This document shows, piece after piece, positions 8,429 through 16,885 of a DNA stretch of 64,000 nt. The position numbers were made by a program, and so were the translations under genes. This stretch comes from Leptolyngbya sp. Heron Island J. Its GTDB lineage: Bacteria; Cyanobacteriota; Cyanobacteriia; Phormidesmidales; Phormidesmidaceae. Every line of letters begins with the position of its first letter. Positions within the stretch are counted from its first letter, which is position 1. The DNA lies in NCBI RefSeq assembly GCF_000482245.1, contig NZ_AWNH01000031.1, forward strand, positions 1-64,000, read 5' to 3'. The notes beneath the pieces are model-generated. The model saw only the letters and a program-made list of their open reading frames with translations. It made no database searches and had not been told where the DNA came from.

Positions 8429-9256
8429 CTACCTGCTTAAGTTCGCCGCTGCCTGTTTCACGTCATCTAACAGCTCTAATGATAATTTTAGGCCGTTCAG
8501 ATCGATATCTCCGGCTTTGGGCTTGGGCTGGGGCCCATGGTAGTCACTCCCCCCTGTCATGAGTAAACCGTACTGTTCACATAGTTCTTCTAACACTCGC
8601 TCTTCACTAATGCTGTGCTGTGGATGATAGACTTCAACACCCATCAAGCCTGCTTTAACCAATTCTGGCAACACCTCTTCCACTACACCACCACGAAACA
8701 GATAAGGGTGAGCCCAAATAGGAACCGCTCCACATTGTCTCAGCAATGCTATTCCTTCTTGAGCTGTAAATTTTTCATAGGGGACATAGGCCGGACCGTG
8801 ATCGCCAATAAACCGTTGAAACGCTTCTTGCTGTGAGGTCACATGGCCAGCTGCCAATAACGCCTTAGCAACATGGGGGCGACCAGGAGCCATATTGCCC
8901 GGCATTGGCGGCAGCTCAATCGGAAAGCCTAACTCAGCCAGCTTATCTACCATTTTTTTGGCACGGCGATGACGCCCTTGAATCCGTTCATTCAGGGGCA
9001 TTTCTAGCTTTTTCGGATCTGGGTAGAAACCTAAAATGTGCATAGAACGCTCGTTATACACCGTACTAAGTTCAATCCCAGGAACAATCTCTAATCCATA
9101 GGGCTGAGCAGCAGCACGGGCTTCATTCCAACCAAAAATTGTATCGTGATCGGTAATTGCCAAAGCCTTGACGCCTTTAGTCACGGCTCGCTCAACTAGT
9201 TGTCGTGGGGTCAAGGTACCGTCAGAAAAGGTAGTATGGCAATGGAGTTCTAGCAT
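8429..9256 (-). CDS. PHP-domain phosphoesterase (TrpH/YciV type)
   Basis: 275 residues. The N-terminal metal-binding motifs are ELHCHTTFSDGTLTP and AITDHDTIFG, followed by PGIELST, then IWAHPYLF and a C-terminal GGSDYHGP. These His/Asp sets build the three-metal site of PHP enzymes. Relatives include nucleoside 3',5'-bisphosphate phosphatases and 5'-3' exonucleases acting on short RNA (RNase AM); which activity applies here cannot be read from sequence. ATG at 9256 is chosen because ELHCHT normally sits close to the N-terminus; an in-frame TTG at 9268 is the alternative. Confidence 0.88.
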   Translation of the reverse strand: MLELHCHTTFSDGTLTPRQLVERAVTKGVKALAITDHDTIFGWNEARAAAQPYGLEIVPGIELSTVYNERSMHILGFYPDPKKLEMPLNERIQGRHRRAKKMVDKLAELGFPIELPPMPGNMAPGRPHVAKALLAAGHVTSQQEAFQRFIGDHGPAYVPYEKFTAQEGIALLRQCGAVPIWAHPYLFRGGVVEEVLPELVKAGLMGVEVYHPQHSISEERVLEELCEQYGLLMTGGSDYHGPQPKPKAGDIDLNGLKLSLELLDDVKQAAANLSR

Positions 9257-9386
9257 AGCTAACCGCAATAAAGAGCAGAGACAAACGAGCTAGTTCTATT
9301 ATGCGTTCAGCATCTGTATGAAGACAGCCCTATTACCGATAAGCTTTAGGTTGCTTGGTTTTTATACAGAATTTCAGGTAAGTTCC

Positions 9387-9764
9387 ATGCCATCACCGAC
9401 GACACCGTTCTCGACCAACCGTAATCAACTACTGGGCATGTTTTTAGCATTGCTCATCCTAGACGCCACGTTGATTTTGCTCACTGTTGATTTGTGGGCG
9501 ATAGGGCGCATCTTGTTTACTGCTGTGATTATGTTTTTCACTTTGCAGGGTTATAAATGGGCTAAGTGGCTATTAGTCGGCATTTTGGCATTATCGGCTG
9601 TAGCACTGGTTGGGTTATTGCTGGCACTTGGCTCAGAATTATCAGCAATCGTTGCGGCCGGTAGCGTTGTCATGGCGGTATTTTGCTGCGTAATTATCGG
9701 CTACCTAGCAGGCAATAGCAATTTGAAAAAGCATTTCGCCTGGAAACGACAACAAAAAACGTAG
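9387..9764 (+). CDS. Small hypothetical membrane protein
   Basis: 125 residues from the ATG at 9387; an in-frame upstream start at 9318 would add 23 residues. It has three or four hydrophobic segments (LLGMFLALLILDATLILL, ILFTAVIMFFTL, WLLVGILALSAVALVGLLLAL, VVMAVFCCVIIGYLAG) and a basic tail ending KRQQKT. I recognise no family. The position between the PHP gene and the repeat block gives no functional clue. Confidence 0.6.
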   Translation: MPSPTTPFSTNRNQLLGMFLALLILDATLILLTVDLWAIGRILFTAVIMFFTLQGYKWAKWLLVGILALSAVALVGLLLALGSELSAIVAAGSVVMAVFCCVIIGYLAGNSNLKKHFAWKRQQKT

Positions 9765-9946
9765 GTTGGATTGAAACCCCACCAAAAGCTTTCGCAATTT
9801 TGTAACATCCCAATCAACCCAACGTTATCGCCCCAAAAATAACATTGCCAATTAATCCAATATTATGGACACCATACGTAGGTTGGGTTGAACCCTCACC
9901 AAAAGCTCTCGTGTTGCTACAACACCCCAATCAACCCAACGTTATC
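9761..9946 (+). repeat. Two direct copies of a GTAGGTTGG repeat
   Basis: Copy 1 (9761-9830) and copy 2 (9878-9946) share GTAGGTTGG[A/G]TTGAA, then ACCAAAAGCT, CCCAATCAACCCAACG and TTATC. They are about 70 bases each and 117 bases apart. Copy 1 begins at the last codons of the preceding gene. The repeat resembles the non-coding GTAGGTTGGGTTGA elements scattered in cyanobacterial genomes. Confidence 0.7.
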
Positions 9947-10025
9947 AATACCCAAATTTAAGGACGTGGTTCTTGGATTGATCCCATGGGTTAATGGCGA
10001 TGGTTTTCGATTGTTGGGTTTCGTA

Positions 10026-10043
10026 CCTCAACCCAACCTACGC
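10026..10043 (-). repeat. Inverted partial copy of the GTAGGTTGGGTTGA repeat
   Basis: CCTCAACCCAACCTACGC is the reverse complement of the beginning of the repeats at 9761 and 9878. Together with copy 2 it could form a long-range hairpin just downstream of the leftward ubiA-type gene. Confidence 0.6.
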
Positions 10044-10048
10044 AAAAA

Positions 10049-10933
10049 TCACCCAACTAATGAGCCGGTAATCATGCCGCCTAACAGAACAAACCCGAGA
10101 ATTACATTCTGACGAAAGATTTGTCCGTATACATGAGCAGGCTGTCTGGGGTTGCGTAACTTACGATAGTGGGTAAACCAAGTGCCGCAGGCAATGGCCC
10201 AGGTCACCATATAGGGTGTACCTAGCTCCTTATAAACTCCTAGCCACAATAATAAGATGCCTGTGCCCATAAAGAGTAAACCAACGACCTCAGGGGTGCT
10301 GGACCCAAAAAAGCGGGCACTGGAGTTAACTCCCAGTTGGGCGTCGTACTTGCGATCGGGAATTGCATAGACCGTATCAAACCCAAGGGTCCATAAAACT
10401 GTTGCTCCCCACAGCAACCAGGCGGCCACGCCTAAGCTACCAGATACCGCACTCCAGGGAATCAGTACGGCAAATCCCCAGGCAATGGCCAACACTAGCT
10501 GAGGTACTGGGAAAACACGCTTTGCCAGTGGATATAAAATAATCACGGGTGATGCTAAAAAGCAGAGCACAATACTCAAGGGCTTCAGATACAGTGCGAA
10601 GCCAATGGCACAGAGGAAGGCGATAACTGCGATCGCAATTCCTGTTTTTACCGTCAATGCCCGCGAAGCCAGAGGACGATTACGCGTACGGTCAACCTTG
10701 GGATCAATATTCCGATCCCATAAATCATTCACCACACAGCCACCTGCACTGGTCGCCAGGCTACCACCAACCACCACCGCCAAAAGCAACCAATCAGGCC
10801 GACCATCAGCCGCCAAAAATAGCGCCCACAAAGCAGGCACCATCAAAATCAAACGTCCTGTAGGCTTATCCCAACGCAGCAATCGGATAATTGTTTTCCA
10901 AGTAGGTTCGACAGTTGGCAAAGACGGAGCCAT
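10049..10933 (-). CDS. UbiA-family 4-hydroxybenzoate polyprenyltransferase (plastoquinone pathway)
   Basis: 294 residues with about eight membrane segments. It joins a polyprenyl diphosphate chain to 4-hydroxybenzoate at the membrane, the committed step of cyanobacterial plastoquinone synthesis. The first Asp-rich motif is NDLWDRNIDPKVDR (NDxxDxxxD) and the second is YAIPDRKYDAQLGV, both binding Mg-diphosphate. The start is MAPSLPTVEP. The gene is monocistronic and its 3' end abuts the GTAGGTTGG repeats. Confidence 0.9.
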   Translation of the reverse strand: MAPSLPTVEPTWKTIIRLLRWDKPTGRLILMVPALWALFLAADGRPDWLLLAVVVGGSLATSAGGCVVNDLWDRNIDPKVDRTRNRPLASRALTVKTGIAIAVIAFLCAIGFALYLKPLSIVLCFLASPVIILYPLAKRVFPVPQLVLAIAWGFAVLIPWSAVSGSLGVAAWLLWGATVLWTLGFDTVYAIPDRKYDAQLGVNSSARFFGSSTPEVVGLLFMGTGILLLWLGVYKELGTPYMVTWAIACGTWFTHYRKLRNPRQPAHVYGQIFRQNVILGFVLLGGMITGSLVG

Positions 10934-11318
10934 GGGGATAGAAAGATAGGTTCAATATTCTTCCTTAAGAATATCTTTCCAATTGATCACAAGGGAAGGG
11001 GGCAGGGAAAGAAGCCACAGGAGTGAGTTCAGGGATTAGGGAAGCGCAAGCGCAACCAGAACCGTTGCGTTGATGGCCATAGCCAGACCCAAAATGGCAG
11101 ATCCGAACACAGGAAACCTCACTCATTTATATTTAAATACACCAAAATTATGCTACACCCTGTGCCAGGCTTAACTCCATCCACCTCTCTCCTCTCATTA
11201 CCAATCCTTAGCCTTATTTTCTAATTTTTCCTCTTTAAATCAACAACCATAATCAATCCTTATTCGCCTTAAACTTAGCCATAAATTTATAAATCATCTG
11301 AACGTATCTGGATTATTT
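10934..11318. other. Intergenic region, nothing coding seen
   Basis: About 385 bases between the divergent prenyltransferase and pncB. Sequence from about 11140 on is AT-rich. I see no tRNA, repeat or ORF; its right end holds the candidate NAD operator listed next. Confidence 0.4.
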
Positions 11319-11333
11319 TGGTTAAAATAACCA
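11319..11333. promoter_or_regulatory. Candidate NrtR operator upstream of pncB
   Basis: A perfect palindrome, TGGTTA-AAA-TAACCA, with further symmetry one base out on each side (TT and AA). It ends 22 bases before the pncB start and covers a possible -10 element, TAAAAT at 11323-11328. The nrtR-like regulator is encoded two genes downstream and NrtR proteins repress NAD genes from palindromic sites, so repression of pncB is a reasonable inference. Confidence 0.5.
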
Positions 11334-11355
11334 TAAGCAACTGATAAATCCCCTG

Positions 11356-12699
11356 ATGATGAACGATGCATCACTGTTAATGCAAGCTGATGAATATGGC
11401 CTGCTGACCGATTTGTATCAGCTCACTATGGCTGCCTGCTATGTCGGTGAAGGTCTCGATCAACGTCGGGCAAGCTTTGAGCTGTTTGTGCGCCGCCTGC
11501 CTGAGGGCTTTGGTTATCTAATTGCAGCAGGATTAGCGTCGGCAATTGAGTATCTGGAAAAATTTCAATTCACTAATGATCAGCTGGATGGGTTAAAAGC
11601 AACAGGTATCTTTGCAGGGGCACCTGCTAATTTTTGGAACCTGTTGGCAACCGGTCGATTTTCGGGAGATGTGTGGGCTGTACCAGAAGGAACAACCGTA
11701 TTTGCCCACGAGCCAATTTTGCGGGTGGAAGCTCCTTTATGGCAGGCTCAGATTGTAGAAACATACCTGCTAAACGCCATTAATTATCAAACTTTGATTG
11801 CCACTCGGGCCGCTCGACTTCGGGATGTAGCTGGCCCTGAGGCGCTTTTGTTGGAATTTGGCACCCGGCGAGCATTTAGTCCCCAGGGGGCACTGTGGGC
11901 TGCACGGGCCGCTTTAGCCGGAGGTCTAGATGCCACTTCCAATGTCTTGGCCGCGTTAAAACTTGGGCGGAAACCGGTAGGGACAATGGCCCATGCGCTG
12001 GTGATGGCAATTTCTGCCCTGGAGGGTAGCGAAACAGATGCGTTTGAGGCCTTTCATCGCTATTTTCCTGGCGCAGCCCTACTGATTGATACCTACAACA
12101 CTGTGGCAGCCGCAAAACTGCTGGGACAACAAGCCAAGGATTCCCTGGCAGGTGTACGCATTGACTCAGGAGATTTAATCACGTTGTCTCAGCAGGTGCG
12201 TCAGGCACTGCCTGAGGTGCCCATTTTTGCCAGTGGGGATTTGGATGAACAAGCGATCCTACGGTTAAAGCAAGCAGGAGCCTGTATCGATGGCTATGGA
12301 CTGGGAACCAAGCTAGTCACTGGCACCCCAGTCAATGGTGTATATAAACTTGTGGACATCGATGGCATTCCGGTGATGAAGGAGTCTAGCGGTAAGTTCA
12401 CCTACCCTGGTCGCAAACAAATATTTCGGTCTGAGGGCGGAGATCGGCTAGGTTTGGCAGTGGAAGCCACCCCAAGTCAGGCTCAGGGGTTGTTGATACC
12501 AGTTATGCGCACTGGCAAACGAATAGTCCCAACTGAATCACTAGAGACCATTCGCGACCGGGCCACCCAGTCAGTGGCGCAGCTCCCCCTGACGACACGG
12601 GATGTCTATCATCCTGTAGTACCCGAGGCGGAAATTTCGCCAGCGTTACAGGAGCTGACTCATTGCACTCGCCGTGGTCAACTCGCTACTGTTAGTTGA
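11356..12699 (+). CDS. pncB: Nicotinate phosphoribosyltransferase
   Basis: 447 residues. It converts nicotinate and PRPP to nicotinate mononucleotide in NAD salvage. Family motifs include LLTDLYQLTMAACY at the N-terminus, FELFVRRLPEGFGYLIAAGL, LLEFGTRRAFSP near residue 170, GTMAHALVMA, a VRIDSGDL segment and DGYGLGTKLVTG. It begins at consecutive ATGs (11356, 11359). It opens a rightward group of four NAD genes and carries the palindrome at 11319-11333 just upstream. Confidence 0.93.
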   Translation: MMNDASLLMQADEYGLLTDLYQLTMAACYVGEGLDQRRASFELFVRRLPEGFGYLIAAGLASAIEYLEKFQFTNDQLDGLKATGIFAGAPANFWNLLATGRFSGDVWAVPEGTTVFAHEPILRVEAPLWQAQIVETYLLNAINYQTLIATRAARLRDVAGPEALLLEFGTRRAFSPQGALWAARAALAGGLDATSNVLAALKLGRKPVGTMAHALVMAISALEGSETDAFEAFHRYFPGAALLIDTYNTVAAAKLLGQQAKDSLAGVRIDSGDLITLSQQVRQALPEVPIFASGDLDEQAILRLKQAGACIDGYGLGTKLVTGTPVNGVYKLVDIDGIPVMKESSGKFTYPGRKQIFRSEGGDRLGLAVEATPSQAQGLLIPVMRTGKRIVPTESLETIRDRATQSVAQLPLTTRDVYHPVVPEAEISPALQELTHCTRRGQLATVS

Positions 12700-12784
12700 A
12701 ACTCCTCTGGGGTGTGTTTTGAGAGCTGAATTGTTACATGAGCGATGAGTTCAGATTTCAGCACGGACTAAGGTCTTATTCACA

Positions 12785-13468
12785 ATGCAGACTCTATCTG
12801 ACAATATGCCGAATACTCCCATGGGAGACTTCTTTATCGTGCAACTGCCAGTGACTATTCCCCCTGCTAAGCAATTTCGTGTGGCGCTTTTTGGCACTAG
12901 TGCCGATCCTCCCCACAATGGCCATCGCAGTATTGTGGCGACATTGGGTCATCAGTTTGATTATGTGGCAGTGTGGGCATCTGATAATCCCTGGAAAAAA
13001 GACCAGTCGCCAATTGAAATGAGAATGGATATGCTGGAACTTGCGATCGCAGATCTCCAGACACCTGGTGACATCAAGCTACACCGGGAGCTAAGCCATC
13101 CTTATACCGCTGTCACTTTAGAACGGGCGCGGCGGATGTGGCCGGAGGCTGAGTTTACCTTTGTGATTGGGGCAGATTTGGTCCAACAGCTACCCAGTTG
13201 GCATCGTTCGGCGGATGTGATGCGGTGGGCAAAGATTTTGGTGTTTCCGCGACCGGGCTATGGACTCAATGAATCAACCCTGGCCAAGTTGCGATCTCTA
13301 GGGGCTGAGGTTGCGATCGCAACCCCCTTGAGCCAACATCATATTTCTTCTAGCACCCTGCGCCAGGGCTACCCCGAACGCCCCGATGAGATTCCCACTG
13401 TCGTGCAAGCCTACATCCACCAACACAATCTGTATCCATGCCCGGAAAACACACCAACCACCCCTTAG
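12785..13468 (+). CDS. nadD: Nicotinate-nucleotide adenylyltransferase
   Basis: 227 residues. It adenylates nicotinate mononucleotide to deamido-NAD. The nucleotidyltransferase signature ALFGTSADPPHNGH (with the xxGH of the HIGH-like motif) begins near residue 35; VWASDNPWKK, FVIGADLVQQLPSW and ISSSTLR follow, as in NadD. Met8 and Met13 are alternative starts, since the conserved fold starts only at VALFG. The last 31 bases overlap the start of the Nudix-type regulator, indicating translational coupling. Confidence 0.92.
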   Translation: MQTLSDNMPNTPMGDFFIVQLPVTIPPAKQFRVALFGTSADPPHNGHRSIVATLGHQFDYVAVWASDNPWKKDQSPIEMRMDMLELAIADLQTPGDIKLHRELSHPYTAVTLERARRMWPEAEFTFVIGADLVQQLPSWHRSADVMRWAKILVFPRPGYGLNESTLAKLRSLGAEVAIATPLSQHHISSSTLRQGYPERPDEIPTVVQAYIHQHNLYPCPENTPTTP

Positions 13469-14160
13469 CCGACTTTAAGGTCGGTATTGATAACGTTATT
13501 TTCTCGGTCGACACTGCACTCAATCGGCTGTTGGTACTGTTGGTTATGCGTCATGAAGAACCCTTTTTAGGACAGTGGTCGCTCCCAGGCACCCTGGTCC
13601 GTCAAGGAGAATCTCTCGAAAAGGCATCTTACCGGGTCTTGTCTGAAAAAATTCGCGTCAAAAACCTTTATGTCGAACAGCTTTACTCGTTTGGTGGTCC
13701 CAAACGAGACCCGCGCGAAGCCAAAAATGCCTACAATGTGCGCTATCTCTCAGTCAGCTATTTTGCCCTCGTGCGCTATGCCGAAGCCGAACTCATTGCT
13801 GATGGCGTCAGCGGCATTGCCTGGTATCCATTAGACCATCTACCCAAGTTAGCCTTTGATCACCGAGAGATTCTCACCTATGGCACCATGCGTCTGCGCA
13901 ACAAAGTCAAGTACAGCCCGGTGGCCTTTGACGTATTGCCAGAAATGTTTACCCTTAGTGATTTATATCAGCTCTATACGACAATTTTAGGGGAGGAGTT
14001 CTCGGATTATTCAAACTTTCGCACCCGTCTGCTCAAGCTAGGTTTTTTAGAGGATACCGGCATTAAAACCTCTCGTGGGGCTGGCCGTCCTGCTAGCCTC
14101 TATCGCTTTGATGCAGAAGCATTTGATCCATTAAAGGATAGACCTATGGTGTTTGTATAA
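13438..14160 (+). CDS. nrtR: NrtR-type Nudix-related transcriptional regulator of NAD metabolism
   Basis: 240 residues: an N-terminal Nudix-like domain (about 10-150) and a C-terminal winged-helix part with FTLSDLYQLYTTILGEE, SNFRTRLLKLGFLEDTG and a GRPASLYRF end, the architecture of NrtR. The Nudix box is degenerate: after PGTLVRQGESL the REUxEE core reads RVLSEK, so two metal-binding glutamates are missing and catalysis is unlikely. In this family the domain senses ADP-ribose-type NAD metabolites. It overlaps nadD by 31 bases and precedes nadE, and it probably acts at the palindrome before pncB. Confidence 0.85.
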   Translation: MPGKHTNHPLADFKVGIDNVIFSVDTALNRLLVLLVMRHEEPFLGQWSLPGTLVRQGESLEKASYRVLSEKIRVKNLYVEQLYSFGGPKRDPREAKNAYNVRYLSVSYFALVRYAEAELIADGVSGIAWYPLDHLPKLAFDHREILTYGTMRLRNKVKYSPVAFDVLPEMFTLSDLYQLYTTILGEEFSDYSNFRTRLLKLGFLEDTGIKTSRGAGRPASLYRFDAEAFDPLKDRPMVFV

Positions 14161-14206
14161 ATCAATCTCTTATAAATCCTGCTATTTCACATAACACCTC
14201 TTCAAA

Positions 14207-14276
14207 TGTACAGACGTTCCATAGAACATCTCTTCAAAAAACACCTGTACAGACGTTCTATGGAACGTCTCTTCAA
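14207..14276 (+). repeat. Tandem pair of 31-base hairpin repeats
   Basis: Copies at 14207-14237 and 14246-14276 both read TGTACAGACGTTC, then a 4-base centre, GAAC[A/G]TCTCTTCAA. Each folds into a hairpin (AGACGTTC with GAACGTCT in copy 2). They fill the gap between the regulator and nadE and look like members of a dispersed cyanobacterial repeat. Confidence 0.75.
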
Positions 14277-14297
14277 CACCATTCACCTCTTGTGACC

Positions 14298-16025
14298 ATG
14301 AAACTTGCTATTGCTCAACTTGATCCCACTGTTGGCGACCTAACTGGCAATGCCCAACAGATTTTAGCAGCGGCTCAAACTGCATCTGCAAAGGGCACTC
14401 GATTATTGCTCACACCAGAACTCTCCCTCTGCGGCTATCCACCTAGAGACTTACTCCTGCGACCTGGCTTTATCCAACAAATGCAAACAGCTGTCGAGCA
14501 ACTAGCAAAAGATTTGCCAAACGGCTTATCCGTTTTGGTAGGTCTAGCCCAAGCCAATGCTGACGCAGGCAAAAAAGGACAAAAGCCACTTTACAACAGT
14601 ATGGCACTGTTAGAAAACGGCACTATCAAAACTGTCTTTCATAAACGTCTGTTGCCAACCTATGACGTGTTTGACGAAGATCGCTACTTTGAGTCGGGGA
14701 CCGAGCCTAATCATTTTTACCTTGAAACCGACCATGGTTCGCTGCACATTGGCGTCACCATTTGCGAAGATCTTTGGAACGAAGATGACTTTTGGGGGCA
14801 GCGAGCCTATGAGGTTAACCCCACAGCTGAGGTGGTCGCCGCCGGGGTAGACCTGGTTGTCAATTTGTCAGCATCGCCGTTTACAGTCGGCAAACAGGTA
14901 CTGCGGGAAAAAATGATTGACCATGCCGCTCGTCAGCATCAATGTCCGATTGTGTATGTCAATCAGGTGGGAGGCAACGACGATCTAATCTTTGATGGCT
15001 GTAGTGTTGCTATGGATCGACACGGAGTTTTGGTCAGCCGTAGCCGTAGTTTTGAACCTGCAGTACAGATGGTGGACTATAGCTTAGAAAACCACAATCT
15101 TGTCCCTGGCATAGTTGCACCCTTGCCGGACAGCTCAACCGCTGAAATTTGGTCAGCCTTAGTCCTGGGGGTTAAAGATTACAGCCGTAAATGCGGATTT
15201 AGTCAGGCCGTTGTGGGGTTAAGTGGTGGCATTGACTCGGCCTTGGTGGTTGCGATCGCAACCGCTGCCCTTGGTCCTGACAACGTCTTAGGTGTGCTGA
15301 TGCCTTCCCCCTACAGCTCAGACCACTCCATCAGAGATGCCGAAAAGCTGGCCCACAATCTAGGTATCCCCACAGAAACGCTCCCCATTAGGGAACTGAT
15401 GACCGGTTACGACCACACTTTACTGCAGCTGTTCTCAGACACAGCCCCTGGCGTCACCGAAGAGAACCTACAATCCCGGATTCGCGGCAATTTACTCATG
15501 GCTATCGCCAACAAATTTGGCCATCTGCTGCTCTCCACCGGTAACAAATCAGAAATGGCTGTCGGCTACTGCACCCTTTATGGTGACATGAATGGCGGCC
15601 TGGCGGTGATTGCCGATGTCCCTAAAACTAGAGTTTACAGCCTATGCCACTGGTTGAACGACAAGGCCAAAACCCAAAACTCTCTGGGTTTGATTGACCC
15701 CACCGGCAAAACTGAAATTATCCCCGTCCATATTCTCACCAAACCCCCCAGCGCTGAGCTACGCCCCGACCAAGTCGACCAGGACTCCCTGCCCCCCTAT
15801 GACATCCTGGATGATATTCTCGAACGCTTGATCCAACACCACCAGTCTGCAAACGATATCGTCGCCGCCGGTCATGAACCAACCGTAGTTCAAAAAGTAG
15901 TGCGCTTACTCACCCGTGCTGAATTTAAACGTAGACAGGCCCCACCAGTACTCAAAGTCACCGACCGCGCCTTTGGGCTGGGCTGGCGTATGCCCATCGC
16001 CAGCCGCTGGCCTTTAGATGAATGA
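14298..16025 (+). CDS. nadE: Glutamine-dependent NAD+ synthetase
   Basis: 575 residues in two domains. The N-terminal nitrilase-like amidotransferase (about 1-260) shows the catalytic Glu in TPELSLCGYPP, Lys in HKRLLPTYDVFDE and Cys in VTICEDLW. The C-terminal ATP-pyrophosphatase domain has the P-loop VGLSGGIDSAL near residue 305, then STGNKSEMAVGYCTLYGD. It amidates deamido-NAD with glutamine-derived ammonia, the last step of NAD synthesis. ATG at 14298 is preferred to the GTG at 14292, since AxxMKLAIAQL matches the usual N-terminus. It is the last gene of the NAD group. Confidence 0.94.
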   Translation: MKLAIAQLDPTVGDLTGNAQQILAAAQTASAKGTRLLLTPELSLCGYPPRDLLLRPGFIQQMQTAVEQLAKDLPNGLSVLVGLAQANADAGKKGQKPLYNSMALLENGTIKTVFHKRLLPTYDVFDEDRYFESGTEPNHFYLETDHGSLHIGVTICEDLWNEDDFWGQRAYEVNPTAEVVAAGVDLVVNLSASPFTVGKQVLREKMIDHAARQHQCPIVYVNQVGGNDDLIFDGCSVAMDRHGVLVSRSRSFEPAVQMVDYSLENHNLVPGIVAPLPDSSTAEIWSALVLGVKDYSRKCGFSQAVVGLSGGIDSALVVAIATAALGPDNVLGVLMPSPYSSDHSIRDAEKLAHNLGIPTETLPIRELMTGYDHTLLQLFSDTAPGVTEENLQSRIRGNLLMAIANKFGHLLLSTGNKSEMAVGYCTLYGDMNGGLAVIADVPKTRVYSLCHWLNDKAKTQNSLGLIDPTGKTEIIPVHILTKPPSAELRPDQVDQDSLPPYDILDDILERLIQHHQSANDIVAAGHEPTVVQKVVRLLTRAEFKRRQAPPVLKVTDRAFGLGWRMPIASRWPLDE

Positions 16026-16059
16026 ATAAAACTCGTACAGGTTAGTGAGGGTTATCCTT

Positions 16060-16581
16060 CTACTGCCTGGGTGCAGTCGTCCAAGGGCGATAACCAGCCC
16101 GGATGCAGCGATCAAGAGCAGCATCAACGGTTAACTGTGCCTCATTGCTAAGATCGACGACACAAACACCGTAGCGCTCAGGAAGAAAGCTGCGACTACA
16201 GTGCTCTAAGGCACTGACCATCGGCTGATCAAGCAGAGCACGATGAATATCAACCGTGCAATCGGCCACCTCATCAGGGCGACGGGACCGCTCACAGCCT
16301 TCTAAGGCATCCATTGCAGCAATACCTGTATCCTGACTAACATCCACTACACATTCTCCTAACGTGCCTGGAAAGCGAGCGCCCGCACAGCTCGCGGTTG
16401 CTTGTTCCGTAGTCACTCCAGTAGCTGTTAAATCCGCTACACATTCACGGTAGTTATCGTCATCAGCCCCATAGCCAGGCAAAGCAACCAGTGCAGCAGT
16501 GGTAAAACCAAGCGTCAGCGGCGCTAATGAGAATCGACGTAGCAAATGGCTCCAAGAAAGAATAGTAGTCACATTAATCAT
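16060..16581 (-). CDS. Secreted Cys-periodic repeat protein, function unknown
   Basis: 173 residues from the ATG at 16581. A signal peptide (RRFSLAPLTLGFTTAALVALPGYGA) is followed by four repeats of about 30 residues. Each starts with a CVxD(L/V/I)-type segment (ECVADL, ECVVDV, DCTVDI, VCVVDL) and has a second Cys about 18 residues later after an Ala-rich helix. The even Cys count suggests disulfides outside the cytoplasm. An upstream in-frame ATG at 16668 would put non-signal sequence in front of the signal peptide and is less likely. I do not recognise a function. Confidence 0.7.
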   Translation of the reverse strand: MINVTTILSWSHLLRRFSLAPLTLGFTTAALVALPGYGADDDNYRECVADLTATGVTTEQATASCAGARFPGTLGECVVDVSQDTGIAAMDALEGCERSRRPDEVADCTVDIHRALLDQPMVSALEHCSRSFLPERYGVCVVDLSNEAQLTVDAALDRCIRAGYRPWTTAPRQ

Positions 16582-16885
16582 TTTCAATAGGTCCAATAGA
16601 ACAAGTCTTTTCTTACAACATTTGACGCACAATAGCTGCTGTCCAAACCACAGTGCTGTAGTTAGCAACCAGCCTAACCTGGCATAAATAGTAATCCAAA
16701 CAAATCAGTCAACAGTAATTTTGTTTGTAATGATTGTCCTCTGAAACCCTGATCTAATCTACAGTGAATGAGTGACAAAATTTAAACCGTTGCTTGAGCT
16801 AGTAGATGATCCCGTCTATTCCATCCACACTTCAAATCAGCAGCGACATCCATGAATTACAGCAAACGATCTAGAGGGTTTTAAC

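Noticed and set aside
9888-10112. A 74-codon ORF in the repeat block
   Set aside because: It is composed of GTAGGTTGG repeats and the antisense end of the prenyltransferase gene.
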